A DNA stretch of 64,000 nucleotides from Coremacera marginata (lineage: Eukaryota > Arthropoda > Insecta > Diptera > Sciomyzidae): assembly GCA_914767935.1 (NCBI GenBank), contig OU612043.1, positions 89,095,704 to 89,159,703 on the forward strand. Direction: 5' to 3'. The notes under the pieces were generated by a model that searched no databases, had not been told where the DNA came from, and saw nothing but the letters and a program-made list of their open reading frames with translations. This document shows, in pieces, positions 22,044-33,200 of this stretch (its first letter is position 1; every line of letters begins with the position of its first letter). Both the position numbers and the translations under genes were made by a program.

Positions 22044-23154
22044 ATATATATAATGATACACACAAAAACAACCCCATGCAAACACAACATATGAACGAGT
22101 GTGAAGATTGTTTTTTTTTTGTGCATCTATATTGTTGTTGTTGGTGCTAAAGTTTGCATAACTGAAACAGCAAAAATTATGCATTAATGAAATTAGCAAT
22201 TTAAGTAGATGAAAAATAATCCTTTAATGTATTGTTGAATTTTGTGCAAACCGAACTCAAAGGACTGTTTTGATTTTGTTTTCATCATCTTTTGAGTGCA
22301 AAGAGAATCAAAACAAAAAACAGCAGCAACAGAATAGATTCTTCGGAACACACATACAAACAACAGCAGCGGCTGAGTCGGCGCACATGCTAGAGTGAGG
22401 GTTGCGTTTTGTTTTTGTTACAAATGCGTGCAATCGAGAGCGAATACAAGTGTAAAGCTTTTTTTTCTCTTTTTTTGTTTTTTCAATAAGCGAAACTGAT
22501 TAACATGAAGTCAGTAAAGCAAAATAAAAAAAAATAATAAGTGATAAAAATAAATTCGCTTAAACAAAACAAGCGAAGTGAAAAAATATCAACAAAACTT
22601 ATTGCTGCACACAAGGTACGCAAATGTATGCCCGCTTTTCTGCACTCAACACAAATTTCGGGGAAACCAAAAACAAACAAAAGTCTCAACTTGTTCTTTG
22701 CTTTGTGTTGTTTGGTACAGCTATGATTTCAATAAAAGCAAAATTAAAAATTCACATTGCGGAGCTTATAAAATAGAAAAGGAAAGAAAAAACGAAAAAC
22801 GAACAAACATAACAAAAGAAAGCACTAATAAAATCTATCAATATATCTATCTTGGATCATTGAGTGAGTGTAGTTTTTGTTGTGCGCATGAGGAAGTGTG
22901 TGTTTTGAGTTGCTCTTGGTAGACGTTTTTTCGTAGAGAAGCATTCATAACAAAAGAAATGCAAAAAACAAAAAACAAAACAATAACAAACTATGTCGCA
23001 CTGATCTGCTCTGCTTCTCGCATTCACTCTGTGATGCTTATTTGTAGAGCGAGTTGCTGTCTCCGTCTGCCTGCTTCGGCGTTTATGCAAATATAGTATT
23101 GATTGAAGGAATAAACATGCATACACTTTTAAGTTTATAAAATTTTAGGATGTT
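22044..23154. other. Unassigned part of the hAT-like element
   Basis: No gene is supported. Low-complexity A-rich and CAG-type stretches; open frames at 22483-23126 on both strands show no recognisable domain and are low-complexity reads. Confidence 0.4.
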
Positions 23155-23181
23155 CTTAAGGGCATAAAAATCCGAGCCCTG

Positions 23182-24723
23182 CGGCTAGATTCTGAAAAAT
23201 TTCGATTTCGCTAAAATGCGATTCTGAGTTTCAAATCGCTTAGCTTAAAACGTTATTTTACTACTGGCCGCAGTAAACGCTGTCTAAGCGATCCTTATGT
23301 CAAAAATTTAATAGATAAACGCATAACTTTTCAATGAAATAATATAAATAAAAAAACTCGCGAGTAATCTATTTATAAATAGGCTAAGGAAAAACAGTTC
23401 ATTACCATTTTCTCCTGTTTTTCAACCGATTTTGATGATGTTTTTTAGACGAATCAGAGTAGGGAGGAGCACCAACGTTTTTAAAGAAAAATGCTAGCTG
23501 GAATACCTGGTGTCGATCGGGGGTGGTATGTCGAAAAGCTCGAGTTTTGACCAATGGTGTACGCTAGTATAAATAGAAATGAGTTCGCTAATTCGAAACC
23601 GTTTCATTCGAAGAAATGTTGAAAGATTGTCGCGCAACAAACTTAAAGTGAGGAGCTGTTTGTTAAGGGATTCGACAGATCCTTTTTCGCTTTAAAAGAT
23701 TCGTTTGCAAGGATTTCTTTTCGGAAGTCGAATCGTTCATGGAAGGTGGAAAATCTGTTTTATACCTACCGAAGCAATTACGGTTCTTAATTGCTTCGAG
23801 GTTTTTTTTGCTCAAAGTAAGTTTCTGCTGCTTTTATTAGCAAATTCGTAATTTTGTATATTTTAGAAAGCTGTCAAAGATCGGTTTATCAGGATTTTAG
23901 TCTTAATGTGGCGAAAACCACAGTAAGCTTATGCGTGCCTGAAGTGTGTAATATTTTGTATAGGCACTTTTTAGTGAAATATGTTTAATTATCATCGACT
24001 CCGCAGGAAATACAGCGCATACAATCGAAGTGTAATATTATTCAATTATATATAATGAATAGTGTATGCATTTGAGTTAATATGTCTGTGTTGTAACGGA
24101 TCACGACCCACATTTTAGTGGTTACATTTTTTTATAACATTAACTAGTTTTGGGCTTATTTTATGGTATCAAGGTTTTTCATATATTCAATTCATATATC
24201 ATAGGTTCTATTAAAAATCTTCATTTACTGGTGTTGTTGGGGCAATCAATTGAAGGCACATCAAAATTAGGGCCGCATCAAGAGATTTGGAACATATTCA
24301 TGTTTGCAGAAAAGGTCATTCTATGAACTTGCTAGCAGTAAGAATAAAATTTAGTTTAATGTAATATTAATTATTCATCAACAGGCTAAACCTTTCTCTA
24401 AAAGCATATTAAACTATAAAAATGTTAATACAATTGTTAAATACAAATAGTAGGTTTACGAAGAAACTGCTTTAAATATGCACATTTGTCTTTGAAAACT
24501 TTCAAAACAGACGAAGCATTGTTTTTTCTTAATAAATCAAAAATTACAAAAATATTGGACTCCAAAATTATAGCTAAAAATAAAACTACAGTTTCTGAAA
24601 ATCGCTAAAAAAAGTTTAGAATCGTATCAATCGCAATTATCGCTCAAAAATATAAATTAAGCTTTAGCGATGGAGATTTAGCTTAAGCGTTTTTCAGAAT
24701 CCACCCTCTGGTCATCTCTAATT
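23182..24723. mobile_element. Second hAT-like non-autonomous element
   Basis: Left GATTCTGAAAAATTTCGATT and right CGTTTTTCAGAATCCACCCT are imperfect inverted repeats, and the right edge continues CTGGTCATCTCTA, the mirror of TAGAGATGA at the left end of the neighbour (20236). The two elements therefore share terminal sequence and may be halves of a larger composite. No transposase was found in the interior. Confidence 0.5.
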
Positions 24724-25119
24724 AACCCATTAAGTAATATAAAAAAAAAATTCAAAGAATCCATTCAAATAGAGTTGTCGTCCATAAATTAAAAACTTTA
24801 ATTACACTGTTCTACACGAAAACTGTACAAAACCTCCAACATAGAAATTTCATTAAGTGGTTATATATGATGACATTCTGCATATACAGAATTTTTGTAT
24901 CACTTCGAATTTTATGTCAAGGACCTCATAAATGAGTCACTTAAAATATTCGTACTTTGCCTTATTTGGCTTATCACAACTTTGCTTCTGCTTAACTGAT
25001 TTTAAAAAACTTTATATTATAACAAAGGTAGTAAGACTTGCAGTTTTGTACTCTAATTTAAAAAATAAAAATATGTCAATTCATTTCTAAATAAAAAAAC
25101 GCTAAAACATTCAACATAG
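24724..25119. other. Unassigned AT-rich DNA
   Basis: No gene, repeat or regulatory site recognised. Confidence 0.4.
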
Positions 25120-25346
25120 GCCCCTATTATGTATAACAACTCAACTTAAGTTGACTCGATTCTATTAGATTTTTTCGTATAACTTATTACATTCATTTCA
25201 GTTAAAACATGTAGTTTGAAAATTCTTAAAAGATTAAGACAAGCTCAATTGTCTTTTTGTTCAATTCAAATGTATGTAATAGCTTATACGAAAAAAATTT
25301 ACTTCAATCGAGTCAACTTAAGATGAGTTGGTTAAATAATAGGGGC
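25120..25346. mobile_element. 227-bp MITE with GCCCCTATTAT ends
   Basis: Left GCCCCTATTATGTATAACAA and right TTGGTTAAATAATAGGGGC, with inner CAACTTAAGTTGACTCGAT pairing with ATCGAGTCAACTTAAG. Non-coding. Confidence 0.75.
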
Positions 25347-25349
25347 AGT

Positions 25350-26410
25350 ATATTTATACCCCAACGCGTACTGCGTAAGGGGTATATTAACTTTGTCATT
25401 CCGTTTGTAACGCCAATAAGGAGGCGTGGCAGGTATAGAAAAGTATATATATTTTTGATCATCATCACCTCCTGAGTCGATTTCCGTGTGTAGTTCTGTC
25501 TGTCCGTCTGTCGACACGATTACAGCCGTAAATTTAAAGCTATCGCAATGAAATTCAAAAGATAAGCTTCTTTTTAAAAAAGGTAGATCCAGTTCTAGAA
25601 TGAGCCAAATCGGATGAAAACCACGCCTACCTCCCACACAAAGTGACTTTATTTTAACCGTAAAATCTCTTCAAAAGCCACAAAAATTAATGAAATGCCT
25701 TAAAATTATACATATAAGGTTTGATCTTCAATACAAATAGCAATGAAATTTGGAAAAATCGGATGAAAACCTTGCCAACCTCCCATACAAAGAAGCTTTA
25801 CATTAACCGTAAAATCCCTTAAAAATCTGCTCAAATTGCAGAATTGTCTTGGAATTTTGCACATAGGCTTTTATATATAATATAGACTATCGCTATGATA
25901 TTTGGCAAAATCGGATGAAAACCACGCCTACCTCCCATACAAAGTGGCTTTATTGAAAACGTTAAATCGCTTAAAAATCTGCAAAAATTACAGAAATGTT
26001 TTGAAATTTTGCATACAAACTTTGATATTTAACATAAGCCACTCTTTGATATTTGGCAAAGTCGGATGAAAACCACACCTACCTTCAATACAAAGTGACG
26101 TCATCAAAATTGAGAAACTTTCGTAAATATATAAAACTGAATGACATCGCGTCCTTATGTACCCAAGTTCCGCCCACGTCGTTTATCCAACCCGTGCATA
26201 TATTCTTCGGTAAAATGTGGAGTCTTTATACTAGAAAAGTGGGTGTGGCATTTTACTTTGTTTACAACTTACTCTATGTGGCAGCTAAGGGTAAAAGCGT
26301 ATGACACAAATATTTTTGCAGATTATACATACAAATTTTATAGACGTCGAAAGACTTCGGATATATACCTCCGCGGGGGGTATTTTAGCATCGGTACCCT
26401 GCCGAAGCTC
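25350..26410. repeat. Dispersed repeat with tandem 150-bp units
   Basis: Starts with a ACCCCAACGCGTACTGCGTA palindromic block and ends GCATCGGTACCCTGCCGAAG. Between about 25590 and 26110 a unit of about 150 bp (ATCGGATGAAAACCACGCCT, CCCATACAAAGTGGCTTTA, CGTTAAATCGCTTAAAAATC) repeats three to four times. The 25332-26530 frames are reads of these units. Class not recognised. Confidence 0.6.
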
Positions 26411-26721
26411 CATTCCTTACTAGTTTTATTTTTTATTTTTACATTTTCTAACGGTAAAAAAACAAAAAAAAAATCTGCTGACATAATTTTGTTTATTTTT
26501 TCTTCAGAAGACAAAGGTTTTCATTTTTGAACTCATTAGAAAAAAAACTAAATCTGTTAACTAATAATAAAGTAATTGATGAAAGCACGATTTAACAAAT
26601 TTTCAAATTTTGTTTATTTAAAAATATCGATTTAGAAATATTAGAGTTAATATTGATAATATTGTTTTTTTTCTGTTATATGTTATGAATATGGTTCTAC
26701 AATATATTTTAATTTTAATTT
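26411..26721. other. Unassigned AT-rich DNA
   Basis: Nothing recognisable apart from A/T runs. Confidence 0.4.
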
Positions 26722-26960
26722 ACTAGTTTCTTGTGTTCGACGACCCTTTTCCTCTTATATCAATAATCGCTGGTTTCGCGTTGAAAAGACTAACAATATT
26801 CCAGTAACATGGGAATTTTGCTTTTTTCTACGAAACTTGTTTCCATTTTTGAAATTTCCTGGTGGAATCTTTCACCATCATGCTCGTCACTGGATCTATC
26901 TAAGTTTTGTGGGTGGGAAAAAAATCCAAATGTGAATGTAAATAATTTGTGGACCTATTA
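26722..26960 (-). pseudogene. Remnant of an arthropod repeat-borne ORF (ERFHQ family)
   Basis: On the minus strand the frame reads HPQNLDRSSDEHDGERFHQE, then a segment with MLLEYC, a TAG where tryptophan would fit, QRETSDY, a TGA, and KRKRVVEHK. I recognise the SEEHGERFHQDI...LADYCW pattern as a protein found in many copies in arthropod genomes, presumably mobile-element derived, but I cannot name it. Two stops in about 70 codons mark it as dead. Function unknown. Confidence 0.5.
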
Positions 26961-27494
26961 CATCTCATATCCTAAAATGTGATTAGCAATTTCTTCACAA
27001 TTTCTAAAAATTTTCATAAACTGCAACAAAACCATCAGTTGCATAAGCTATTGGAATGCTTGGGTATATTTTTTATTGTGCAAAACGACTGCTTTTAAGC
27101 CTAAAAAACATTTTGTGATATATTCAATTATACGAGTACAGTACAGTCTCACTAATTCGGACACACATAGTTTCGGCGTATGTCCGTATGACTGGAAGTG
27201 TCCGGAATTAACAAAGCGGAAAAATTATGAAAGCAATTATATGTAACATACAATTAAAAGACGTAATGGATGAATCACCTTAACGTTATAGGTAAAGCTT
27301 AAGGGGGTACATGACATTGGCAGTTTTTTAAAATCGACTTTTTTTAATAATTTTGTATTTTAGAAAATATTCTTAAGATTCTAAGAAACTTAAGTTTCTT
27401 ATTCATGGAAAAATTCCTACGGGTTCAAAAGTTACAGCCGGATTAGTGGGAGCGCATTTTTAATTTTTGCGCTACCTACGTACGGCAGCTGGTA
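26961..27494. other. Unassigned DNA with a pogo-like terminus
   Basis: At 27139 CAGTACAGTCTCACTAATTC, then GTCCGTATGACTGGAAGTGT and CCGGAATTAAC, resembles one end of a pogo/Tigger element. A related end is at 47755-47831. 27310-27494 (TACATGACATTGGCAG...) is the flank split by the Tc1 element at 27495. Confidence 0.45.
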
Positions 27495-29140
27495 CAGCCG
27501 TGGACACATAAATAGCACAAAAATACATGTAGGGTGTTTCACATAAATTTAAATAAAATACATAGAGGATAACAAGAATTTATTTCATGATATTTGAGTT
27601 TAAACATTAAAAACTTAAAATCAGTAGTAACTTTGTAACTACGAATTAAAAATTAGAAAATTAATGAAAAATCTGAAATTGTTCCTTAGCTGAGGTGGAC
27701 GTATAAATAGCACAATTTGGATTCTGAAAAAAAGACAAAGGGATTATTTTTATTTTACAATGAGCTTACGAATATGCTTACTAGTACTTGGTACTGTATC
27801 CCGATTTTGTCCAAAACAGCCCGACTTCTTCGTCCCATACTCTCCACAAGCTTCCTGACCCAATCCTTCGGAATAGAGTACCAAGTCTTCTCAATTCCAC
27901 TCCATAACTCATCTTAATTTCGAAAATTTTGGTTGCTTATGCTGACCTTCACATCAATCCATAAATTTTCTATGGGATTGAGGTCTGGGCTTTGAGCCGG
28001 CTAATTCAAAATATTTATTTTTTCCCTTTTTTAGCCAATCAATCACAACCTTTGCTATGCGTTTTGGATCATTATCGTGCATAAAAATCCACCTAATAGG
28101 CATGTTCTCAAATGCAAATGGTTCCATCTGGTTATTAAGAATATCTAAATACATATTTTTGTCCATTATTCCTGTTATACGAAAAATTGGCCCAACGCCG
28201 TGCCAGGAAAAAGCTCCCCAAGCCATTAAATTCCCTCATCCATGCTTTAATGATTTTTTTGTATACTTCGGATTCAACTCTTGGCGTTTGGGGCGCCAAG
28301 CAAAAGTTTTTCCATCTGGTTCAACCCTATTAAATTTAGTTTTGTCAGTCCAGAGCACGTTCTTCCAAAATTGGTCTTCTTTATTCACATGGGCCCTTGA
28401 AAACGCTAACCGATCCTTTAAATTTTTTTTTGGTAAGAGTGGCTTTCTTCGGCTAATGCGTCTATAAAGATTAGCTTCATGTAGTCTCCTAGATACTAGT
28501 TTTCTTGCAACATTAAGGTTATTTTCTTCATTTATTTCCCTCATAATTTGCTTTGCTGACTTGAAAGGATCAGCCTTACTTTTGCGAACTAAAGTCATTC
28601 ACAACTATAAATCTGTAGAAGCGGTGGTTTTTTGTCTAGGATTGCGCGGCTTATTCTCGAAGTTATTTGAACCATTTGATGTAACCAGTTTGAGTGCATT
28701 ATAGACCATTTTTGGCGAAATTTTGAGAATATCCGCGATTTCAGATGGTTTTTTGTTTATTCACTTAGTTCGTTTATAGACCTTATATTATAGACCTTTT
28801 TTCCGGAGTGCAATGTTTGCCACGATCCATTTTATTTAGAATCGGCGAAATTAACTGAATAAAACTCTACAATTTTTACAAACACCCGATATTGTTAACT
28901 TTTATTCACCAACTTACATGTGTGCTATTTATATGACCACAGCAGATCGTACATGCCTATACATAAAGAGATGGCTTGAGCAAATAAAAGCAAATAACGG
29001 TACATCTCTTTCGGAGTTTTAAACAACTTCACACTGGAGTCTCAAAAAATTATAAATACAGTTAATATATGCATTATTAGGTTCAAACGAAACGTTTAAA
29101 AAATAAGTTGACATTTGTGCTATTTATGTGTCCATGGCTG
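27495..29140 (-). mobile_element. Tc1-family transposon with IR/DR ends, broken
   Basis: 1,646 bp, TA on both sides (27493-27494, 29141-29142). The outer end CAGCCGTGGACACATAAATA is mirrored by TATTTATGTGTCCATGGCTG. Inner copies of the word lie at 27695-27715 (GTGGACGTATAAATAGCAC) and 28921-28942 (reverse complement). This is the same IR/DR architecture as the element at 13396-15061 but with unrelated terminal sequence, so it is a separate family. Confidence 0.9.
27800..28831 (-). pseudogene. Tc1-like transposase, frameshifted
   Basis: Start near 28831 (MDRGKHCTPEKR). The N-terminal part is broken; 28236-28598 reads through the helix-turn-helix to LWTDKTKF (the first catalytic D is present, in WTDK where most relatives have WTDE) and ends at a stop near HG. 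27954-28226 resumes with the second catalytic D in MHDNDPK. The region with the final E follows after a frame change (SKPRPQSHRKFMD frame versus the expected PDLNPIE read). Several frameshifts and stops, so no product. Confidence 0.85.
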
Positions 29141-29483
29141 TATATACTTGTTTTACGTGCTACCTGACTTTTGGTGGTTGTTATTTCGTACCTTATAGTA
29201 TAGTTATTTGCAAATGTTTCAACTATTTGGTATCACCATAGGAGCTACAGCATTGAATTTTTCCAAAGGAAATGATGCAAATCGTTTGAAATGCGCCAGA
29301 GTGAAGGCATTTGCTGCTTCAAAAGAAGCCCGAATATGCTAAACGATTGCAAAAAACTAGAAGAAACAGCACAACACAAGATAATGAAGGCATACAGTAC
29401 GAAGCAGGCATGACAGATTGAAGGTTACCTTTTTTTTCTTTGTTCACAAACTTTGAACGCGTTTATCTCGAAACGCGGTTATC
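29141..29483 (+). other. Host repeat around the Tc1 element, with short coding remnant
   Basis: Sequence split from 27310-27494 by the Tc1 insertion. At 29241-29421 the plus strand reads GATALNFSKGNDANRLKCAR and, after a one-base shift, KPEYAKRLQKTRRNSTTQDN, then EGIQYEAGM and a stop. It looks like the C-terminal end of a decayed transposon protein; family not recognised. Confidence 0.4.
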
Positions 29484-29918
29484 TCGTACTGGTTGCGGCA
29501 CTAGTGGGTTCATTTTTTGACGAAATTTTTTTTGTATTATTTTAAACTTGATTCGATATCGTATGACACGAGCTTTTTTTTTCATTTTTTTCGATTTTTT
29601 ATGAATTTTTAAAGTCAATTGCCCGTAGTAATAAAAAAATTCTAAGTCGAATCTATCTTAAACTCAACTTTTAGCCTATCTTTGATTGAAAGCTGAAGTT
29701 GAGTTTAAAAAAAGATTCGACTTAGAATTTCTTTATTACTAACGGCCAATATTTTTTTCGAAAAAACACACTTTCAAATTTGGAACATCACAAAAAATTG
29801 AAAAAAAAATTTAAAAAAAGCTCGTGTCATACGATAACCAATTTTGTTAAGATTTAAAAAAGTAAATTTTTTTCCAGATCGGACAATTTTTGCAACTCCC
29901 AGCGCTGCAACCACGAGG
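29484..29918. repeat. Hairpin (palindromic) MITE, about 435 bp
   Basis: GGTTGCGGCACTAGTGGGTT at left pairs imperfectly with AACTCCCAGCGCTGCAACC at right; inside, ATCGTATGACACGAGC pairs with GCTCGTGTCATACGAT, and AAATTCTAAGTCGAATC pairs with GATTCGACTTAGAATTT. The centre lies near 29690. Non-coding. Confidence 0.75.
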
Positions 29919-29971
29919 CCCCGTTTTTTTCTCTGCCGCCAGTTTGGAGCTCTATAAAACCATGTTGGAGT

Positions 29972-30136
29972 TGTAGTCTTTATTATTTTATTTTGCGATG
30001 ATCTACACGCTTCGACACATTAACAACGAATTAATATCCATGGAATAAATCTATTTAAACTTAGCGAATAATCGTTCACAATCGTTTTCCTAATGTTTTA
30101 TCAAAAGTATTCACAATAGTTCATTATTCTACTACA
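29972..30136 (-). repeat. 3' LTR of mdg3-like element
   Basis: 165 bp; reads TGTAGTAGAATAATG at its minus-strand start and AAAGACTACA at its end, with AATAAAGACTACA next to the 3' end as a probable poly(A) signal. Differs from 35068-35232 at two positions. Confidence 0.95.
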
Positions 30137-30265
30137 TCTCGGCCAATCTGACCTTAAGCGATCATCCTTGATCGCTATATATCATAAGACTTAAATAATT
30201 GTTATAAAAATACCTTAAGAATACGCTTAACAATAAAAACATCCCTAAACATGCTAAGTGCCGCT

Positions 30266-33200
30266 TTACTGTTTATCTTCCCACAATTTGATATAACATG
30301 CTTCGACGACCCCATTATACGGTATTTGCGTTATCTGACAGTTCTCTATATCTCTGATGACATTTCGGTCATTCGGTAATATTTTATGTATCCGGTATGG
30401 GCCCTTGTATTTGGGCAAGAGTTTCTTGTTAACACCCACCGTCGTATCAACATTCTTTATTACAACGAAGTCTCCGACATTGAACAGATTCACCTTATTA
30501 TTCCTTTGCTCACTACGACTCAAGTTATAGCTCTGTATTTTCTCAATAGTTTTTTCTGCCTTACCCCTTAACAACTTTAAATCCCTCCCCGGAGTTGAAA
30601 TGCATGATTCCAAATATTCGGTTAGCTTGTCTACAATCTGTCCCCTTTGCGAAACACCAAACAATGCTTGACTTGGAGTTATACCAATGGATCTTTGAAC
30701 AGTGTTGTTAAGAGCGAATTCAATATCCACTAAGTGTTTCACCCAATCGGAATGCTGTATCGAATCACTTGATTTTGCCAACATTCCAACAAGGGTGCGA
30801 TTCACTCGTTCAACTTGTCCATTTGCTTGAGCAGAATGAACAGCCACTTTGACATGAACTATGTTCATATCACTCATAAATTCATTAAATTCTTTTGATG
30901 TAAATCCAGTCCCGCGATCAGTTATACATCTTACTGGTCTACTATAATATTCAAAATACTTTTTTAAGGAAGCAATTATTTCTCTACTACTTGTAGTCAG
31001 AACTGGGTATAGTTTTACATATTTGGTGAACACGTCTATAACAACCAAGAGGTGTTTTCGTTTTGATTGCAGCGATGGCAAAGGCCCTAAATGATCTAAG
31101 TGAACCGTATGAAACGGTAAGGGTTCTTTAGGTATGTTATGCAGTATTCTTTATTAGGTTTTTGCGGAGCTGAATATATTATGCATTTAAGACAATTTCT
31201 TTTAAAATTTTCGATTTTAGTTTTCATTCCAGGAAACCAATAGCTTTCTTTTAGTTTGTAATAACACTTGTCTACTCCTAAATGACCAAGTTTTTCGTGC
31301 ATTTCTCTTATCACTTCATTTTCAAGTTCTCTGGGAACGTATAATCTATATTGATCATCTTCTTTTCTATAAACGACACCATTTAACATAACAAAGTTTT
31401 TCATATTTCCATTTTCCAACTGACTCTTTAAATTCATTACGTTATCATCCCGAGCCTGCGCTACTTGTAATTGAAAATCTATATCTTCAGTTTCTACTGA
31501 GGCAACAATATTTTCGCTATCTAATTCGCGTCTACTGAGAGCGTCAACATGACTCATTTTTGAACCTGGACGATGGTGTATAGTATAGTTGAAATTTTCT
31601 AATTCAAGTGCCCATCGTGCAATACGGCTATTCACTAATTTTTTGTTTAATGTTAATGTTAAGGAGTTGCAGTCAGTGATAATTTTGAACTTGATGCCCT
31701 CAAGGTACACTCGAAAACGACGAATAGCGTAGATAACAGCCAATGTTTCGAGTTCAAAACTATGGTACCGAGTTTCCGGATCAGACGTTCGCTTCGAAAA
31801 ATACGATACAGGGTGAAACGTATCGTCATCCTGTTTTTGGAGCAAAATGGCACCGAACCCATACGAACTAGCATCGCAGTGCAACTCTGTTTCGCGTTTT
31901 GGATTGTATATTGATAAAACTGGAGCCGAAATCAAAATATTTTTTAAATTTTGAAAAGCTTTTAAGCACTCTTGGTCAATTTCGAATTTCGTTTTAGTTT
32001 TTATTAATTCGTAAAGTGGGCGTGCTATTATTGAAAATGATTTTACAAATTTCCTAAAATACGAACAAAGTCCCAGAAAAGATTGCAATTCGCGCTGCGT
32101 TTGAGGCAGTGGATAGTTTAAAATAGCCTTTATATGATTTTCTGATGGACATATACCACATGCAGACACTTTAAATCCCAAGTATTCAATTTGATCATAT
32201 GCAAATTTGCATTTATTCATTTTTAATTCTAAATTATGATTTGCTAAACGTTGCAAAACTCTAAAAACTGTATCAAAATGGTTCTCAATGTTTTTACTAG
32301 CAATCACAATATCGTCCATGTAAACGATAATTTAATTTTTCTCAGTGAAGTCTTTTAAAATTTGAGTAATAAACCTTTGAAATATGGCCGGTCCATTTTT
32401 CAAACCAAATGGCATTCTCAAAAATTCAAATTGACCATTCGGAATAACAAAAGAAGTATACTGAATGGAATCTTCTGCCATTTTTATTTGATGAAACCCT
32501 GACTTTAAATCTAACATAGTAAAATATACCTTGCCTTCTAAGTGTTCAAGACAGTCTTCTATAAGTGGTAAAGGATAATTGTCCCGGGCTATCATTTTAT
32601 TTAAATTTCGATAATCTATACACATCCTTGTTTCACCTGATTTTTTCTTTGTCAATACGATAGGTGATGCATAAGAAGAGTTGCTTGGTCTTATTATGTT
32701 TTTTTCTGAAAGGTCTTTAACTATCTCACTAACTTTTTGTTTCTCCGCAAAAGAAAGACGCCTAGGTGCACAAAATGTTGGAGACTTCGATGTCAGAACG
32801 ATACGAGCTTCGTAACTATTATTAGAAAAATCATTACATTGCTGATCCAAGTATGTGTTCTTAATCATATGTTTAAATTTATTACAAAAATCCACAGAAA
32901 TGTTTGGGCTTATATTAATTTCAGTATCGATTTCAATACTTAAGATTTCTTTAATAGCAACATTAAGATCACCGAAATCTTCGATATATTCTTTATTTTT
33001 GTCAGAAACATTCTCATTCTTACTAATTGCGTTTTTATCTAAATAATTTTCACAATCACTGATAGTTTTGGGATAATTATCGATATCTTTAATTATATTT
33101 TTAAATGGCGTTTTATTAATACATAAAGAAATATTAAAAAGTTCAAGAAAATCTCTTCCTAAGAGTATTGGAAATGGTAATATTTCATCAGCTAATATAA

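Larger units (their letters stand above)
20236..23181. mobile_element. hAT-like non-autonomous element, about 2.9 kb
   Basis: Left end TAGAGATGAACAGGGTTCGG, then ATTTTGATGCCCTTAA; right end TTAAGGGCATAAAAATCCGA, then GCCCTG. These inverted ends resemble hAT elements. No transposase ORF is visible; the interior holds another element (20867-22043), a CAGG microsatellite (20549-20570) and AT/CAG-rich DNA with stem-like words. A clean 8-bp target duplication was not found, and the right end runs directly into another element. Confidence 0.55.

Noticed and set aside
22483..23126. Cluster of ORFs on both strands
   Set aside because: Low-complexity Lys/Asn/Cys-rich reads with no domain or codon preference.
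25600..26110. Tandem 150-bp units as a CRISPR-like array
   Set aside because: Units are contiguous and diverged without spacers, and the organism is a eukaryote.
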